From Pseudomonas bubulae (GTDB lineage Bacteria; Pseudomonadota; Gammaproteobacteria; Pseudomonadales; Pseudomonadaceae), in assembly GCF_900618535.1 (NCBI RefSeq), contig NZ_UYJA01000003.1:310001-374000 (forward strand): a DNA stretch of 64,000 bases, given 5' to 3'. The position numbers and the translations under genes were made by a program. The stretch's first letter is position 1. Each line of letters starts with the position of its first letter. Below, piece by piece: positions 61,540 through 64,000 of this stretch. The notes beneath the pieces were generated by a model. It saw nothing but the letters and a program-made list of their open reading frames with translations. It did no database searches and had not been told where the DNA came from.

Positions 61540-61550
61540 GCCGCACAGCC

Positions 61551-61637
61551 GTGAGGGAGCGGGCTTGCTTGCGATAGCATCGGCGCGGTTCAACGGCGAA
61601 ACCGCGTTGCCTTCATCGAGAGCAAGCCCGCTCCCAC
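61551..61637. repeat. REP doublet after mucD
   Basis: Facing REP units begin with GAGGGAGCGGGCTTGC near 61553 and end with GCAAGCCCGCTCCCAC at 61637. Confidence 0.85.
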
Positions 61638-61646
61638 AAGGGCAAT

Positions 61647-61683
61647 AAAAAAGCCCGTATCGCGAGATACGGGCTTTTTTTTA
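61647..61683. terminator. Bidirectional terminator between mucD and the RDD gene
   Basis: A perfect 9-bp stem, GCCCGTATC and GATACGGGC, with a GCGA loop has an A run before and a T run after it. It serves the convergent mucD and RDD gene. Confidence 0.92.
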
Positions 61684-62169
61684 TTTCTTCTGCTTGGGGA
61701 CGCGTACCAACTGCGTATTGGAATACATGTCATGCCAGGTGCGTTTTTGCTTGTCGAAGATCGACCAGACAAACCCCAGCCCCAGGCACAACCACGAGCC
61801 TATGGACACGATAAAACGCAGAAGGGCCTGCCACAGGCTGATTGCCGTGCCGTCGGCGTTCTGTACGCGAACTCCCCAGACCTGCATGCCCAGGGTTTGC
61901 CCGGAGTGGGTCCAGAACTTGGCAAAGAAACCGAACAGGACGAAAAACAGGAGGGTCGACAGCAGCGGGTCACCATCCAGGGCGCCTGCTTCTGACAGTT
62001 CGCGCATTTTGGCTTCGCCAATAAAGCTCATCATGATCAGCTTGTAGATAAAGGTCGTGACGATCAGCAGGGCGGTACACAGCAGAAAGTCGTAGAACAT
62101 GGCTGCCAAGCGGCGCCCCAGGCCAACGGCGGGAAAGTCGCCTTGAGGGCTAAGCGGTTGTTTCGACAT
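61681..62169 (-). CDS. RDD family membrane protein
   Basis: The 162-residue protein has the RDD signature LGRRLAAMFYDFLLCTALLI (20, with the R-D pair) and about three or four membrane spans, with HSGQTLGMQVWGVRVQNADG near the middle. RDD proteins are linked to ion transport or stress, but this one has no assigned role. Confidence 0.85.
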   Translation of the reverse strand: MSKQPLSPQGDFPAVGLGRRLAAMFYDFLLCTALLIVTTFIYKLIMMSFIGEAKMRELSEAGALDGDPLLSTLLFFVLFGFFAKFWTHSGQTLGMQVWGVRVQNADGTAISLWQALLRFIVSIGSWLCLGLGFVWSIFDKQKRTWHDMYSNTQLVRVPKQKK

Positions 62170-62221
62170 GGCAGGGTCTCGTGAAGGAAAACAGCCATCT
62201 TACGGAATAACGGCCATAAAA

Positions 62222-62253
62222 AAGCCTCTGATGTCACCATCAGAGGCTTTTGT
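62222..62253. terminator. Terminator of the cold shock gene
   Basis: A perfect 10-bp stem, GCCTCTGATG and CATCAGAGGC, with a four-base loop and A/T tracts lies just past the minus-strand cold shock gene and before the RDD gene. Confidence 0.9.
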
Positions 62254-62262
62254 GCACGAGAT

Positions 62263-62475
62263 TTAAGCTTCTGCTTGAACTTCGTCAGCCTGCAGGCCTT
62301 TTTGGCCCTGTACCGAGATGAAGGTCACTTTCTGGCCTTCCTTCAGGCTTTTGAAGCCGTTGCCCTGGATGGCACGGAAGTGCACAAACAGGTCCGGGCC
62401 GCTTTCAGGGGTGATGAAACCAAACCCCTTCTCGTCGTTGAACCACTTGACCGTACCGCTCTGACGTTGAGACAT
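62263..62475 (-). CDS. Cold shock domain protein, CspA family
   Basis: The 70-residue single OB fold has RNP1 KGFGFI (residues 16-21) and RNP2 DLFVHF, which bind single-stranded nucleic acid. It begins [20 protein letters not shown] (20). The DEVQAEA tail is acidic. The gene is preceded by a long leader with a strong hairpin. Whether it is cold-induced or constitutive cannot be read from the sequence. Confidence 0.94.
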   Translation of the reverse strand: MSQRQSGTVKWFNDEKGFGFITPESGPDLFVHFRAIQGNGFKSLKEGQKVTFISVQGQKGLQADEVQAEA

Positions 62476-62855
62476 TTCTTAATTCCTTGACGCTAACAAT
62501 TAATGACAGCCTCTTTCACATGAAAGAGTACTGGTGCTGGGTTGCAGGAAAGTAAGAGACGCAGAACGGGATGTAGCAAGCATTGAGCTACTGCCCAGGT
62601 CACGATTCCAGCGACCCATGCAAACACAGTGGGCAAACTCTACGAAACTGTAATTGAAAAAACAAGCCCCTTTAAATACGCCGCAGGGCCGCTGTTTTTA
62701 ATACTCTAAACGCAGAGTCAAAGAGCGGATCGTTATAGAGGTGTTCAATTATTTTCGTGTAATAAAGACTGTTTTCGCTATCGAAAGTTTGCACTGTTAT
62801 GTAGCAGTTGCATGACACGTACGCACCGTGAACATGCAACTGTATAACTTACTGT
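62476..62855 (-). promoter_or_regulatory. Leader and promoter region of the cold shock gene
   Basis: This 380-bp gap has no gene. Near the start codon a perfect 8-bp stem, CTCTTTCA (62511-62518) and TGAAAGAG (62521-62528), with a 2-nt CA spacer lies in the likely 5' untranslated region. The AT-rich 62640-62810 part probably holds promoters. Downstream gcvT (same strand) ends at 62856. Confidence 0.5.
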
Positions 62856-63980
62856 TTAACCCCTGTAATAACGTTGCGCTACAAACGGCATTTTCGACAC
62901 TTTCATCGGCACGCGCTTGCCCCGCACGATGGCCCAGACTTCAGTGTCCACAGGCGTGAATGCGATATCCAGATAACCCATTGCCAAGGGTGCGCCCAAC
63001 GTTGGCCCAAAGCCGCCGCTGCATACGGTGCCGATCTCGGTGCCGTCGGCATCGACGATTTGTGCGCCTTCACGCACCGGGGTACGTTCCTGGGGCAGCA
63101 AGCCCACTCGTTTACGCGCTACGCCGTTTTGCTGCTGGGCAAAGATGCTCTCGGCACCCGGGAAACCACCGGCCCGCGGGCCGTCAGCGCGACGGGCCTT
63201 GGAGATGGCCCAGAGCAGGCTGGCTTCGATAGGCGTCGTGGTGTCGTTCATGTCGTGGCCGTACAGGCACAGGCCCGCTTCCAGGCGCAGCGAATCCCGT
63301 GCGCCCAGGCCGATGGCCTGAACCTCTGGCTCGGCCAGCAGGCGGCGGGCCAGTGCTTCGGCGTGCTCGGCCGGCACTGAAATCTCAAAACCGTCTTCGC
63401 CGGTATAACCCGAGCGGCTGACGTAGCAATCCGCGCCCAGTAAGGTCACCGGGGCAAATTGCATAAAGGTCATGTTCGCCACTTGCGGTGCCAGGCGTTG
63501 CAGTACGCTGACTGCAGCCGGGCCTTGCAGGGCAAGCAGGGCGCGCTCTTCAAACAGCGGCTGGATCTGGCAGTGGGCGCTCAAATGCTTGCGCAGGTGG
63601 GCCAGGTCCTGATCCTTGCAGGCGGCGTTGACCACCAGGAACAGCTCGTCATTGCCCAGGTTGGCGACCATCAGGTCATCGAGGATGCCGCCCTGTTCGT
63701 TGGTGAACATGGCATAGCGCTGCATACCCACCGGCAGGTCGATGATATCCACCGGCACCAGTGCTTCCAGGGCTTTGGCCGCGTCAGCACCGGTCAGACG
63801 GATCTGGCCCATGTGCGATACATCGAATAACCCGGCCTGTTCACGGGTGTGCTGGTGTTCTTTCATCACCCCTAGCGGGTACTGCACGGGCATGTCGTAG
63901 CCGGCAAACGGCACCATGCGGGCGCCGAGTTCAAGGTGCAGTGCATGCAGCGGGGTTTTAAGCAGTTGTTCGGTGGACAT
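62856..63980 (-). CDS. gcvT: Glycine cleavage system aminomethyltransferase (T protein)
   Basis: GcvT transfers the one-carbon unit from the aminomethyl lipoate of H protein to tetrahydrofolate. The 374 residues include YDMPVQYPLGVMKEHQHTRE (20), LFDVSHMGQIRLTG, SRSGYTGEDGFEIS and GLGARDSLRLEAGLCLYG with the folate-site Asp/Arg. The start follows AAGGAGT at the right edge. A gcvT riboswitch or other gcv genes would lie outside the window. Confidence 0.96.
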   Translation of the reverse strand: MSTEQLLKTPLHALHLELGARMVPFAGYDMPVQYPLGVMKEHQHTREQAGLFDVSHMGQIRLTGADAAKALEALVPVDIIDLPVGMQRYAMFTNEQGGILDDLMVANLGNDELFLVVNAACKDQDLAHLRKHLSAHCQIQPLFEERALLALQGPAAVSVLQRLAPQVANMTFMQFAPVTLLGADCYVSRSGYTGEDGFEISVPAEHAEALARRLLAEPEVQAIGLGARDSLRLEAGLCLYGHDMNDTTTPIEASLLWAISKARRADGPRAGGFPGAESIFAQQQNGVARKRVGLLPQERTPVREGAQIVDADGTEIGTVCSGGFGPTLGAPLAMGYLDIAFTPVDTEVWAIVRGKRVPMKVSKMPFVAQRYYRG

Positions 63981-64000
63981 TCGAGACTCCTTGAAAATCA

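Overview
The window is chromosomal DNA of a Pseudomonas species. The evidence is the gene order from frr to rpoS, the sRNA RsmZ directly after rpoS, the algU-mucA-mucB-mucD cluster behind nadB, a PhaG-type enzyme, and many GTGGGAGCGGGC-type REP palindromes. It looks like a relative of the P. fluorescens group; the exact species cannot be fixed from this sequence alone. Almost everything is core genome. The only accessory-looking parts are about 31.5-37.6 kb and 43.9-45.5 kb.

Region 1 (1-31.4 kb, + strand except one regulator) is an envelope and housekeeping block: frr, uppS, cdsA, dxr, rseP, bamA, skp, lpxD, fabZ, lpxA, lpxB, rnhB, dnaE, accA, tilS, pyrG, kdsA, eno, ftsB, ispD, a formaldehyde module (LysR regulator, frmA, fghA), ispF, truD, surE, pcm, nlpD, rpoS. 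It joins isoprenoid supply (dxr, ispD, ispF, uppS), lipid A and KDO synthesis (lpxD/A/B, kdsA), outer membrane assembly (bamA, skp), envelope stress proteolysis (rseP), phospholipid and fatty acid synthesis (cdsA, fabZ, accA) and stationary phase control (rpoS).

Region 2 (31.4-37.6 kb) holds the regulatory RNA RsmZ with an upstream GacA box, then a divergent unit of ArsR regulator, MFS exporter and XenB-type ene-reductase with a cluster of palindromic operators, then ACP phosphodiesterase. Next come two direct copies and one inverted partial copy of a roughly 0.5 kb dispersed repeat. They flank a small Pseudomonas-type protein whose upstream DNA can fold into a three-way-junction RNA.

Region 3 (37.6-46.3 kb) has ornithine-lipid genes olsB-olsA, a YceI protein with a cardiolipin-synthase-like phospholipase D, a LysE exporter, tRNA-Gly(CCC), PhaG, RsuA, a CWC protein, a small secreted protein, a lipoprotein made of 24-residue tandem repeats, and ung.

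Region 4 (46.3-57.2 kb) has an AbrB-type membrane protein, the tricarboxylate transporter tctCBA with its two-component system tctDE (no porin gene between them), an HDOD protein, ygfZ, sdhE, ygfX and nadB. Region 5 (57.2-64 kb) has the AlgU envelope stress sigma factor with MucA, MucB and MucD (no mucC), then RDD, cold-shock and gcvT genes on the other strand.

I did not find a wholly new multi-gene system. The best leads are the structured leader upstream of the small protein at 36.8 kb, the ispF ribosome binding site buried in a terminator-like hairpin, the ArsR operator cluster, the repeat lipoprotein, and the long dispersed repeat.
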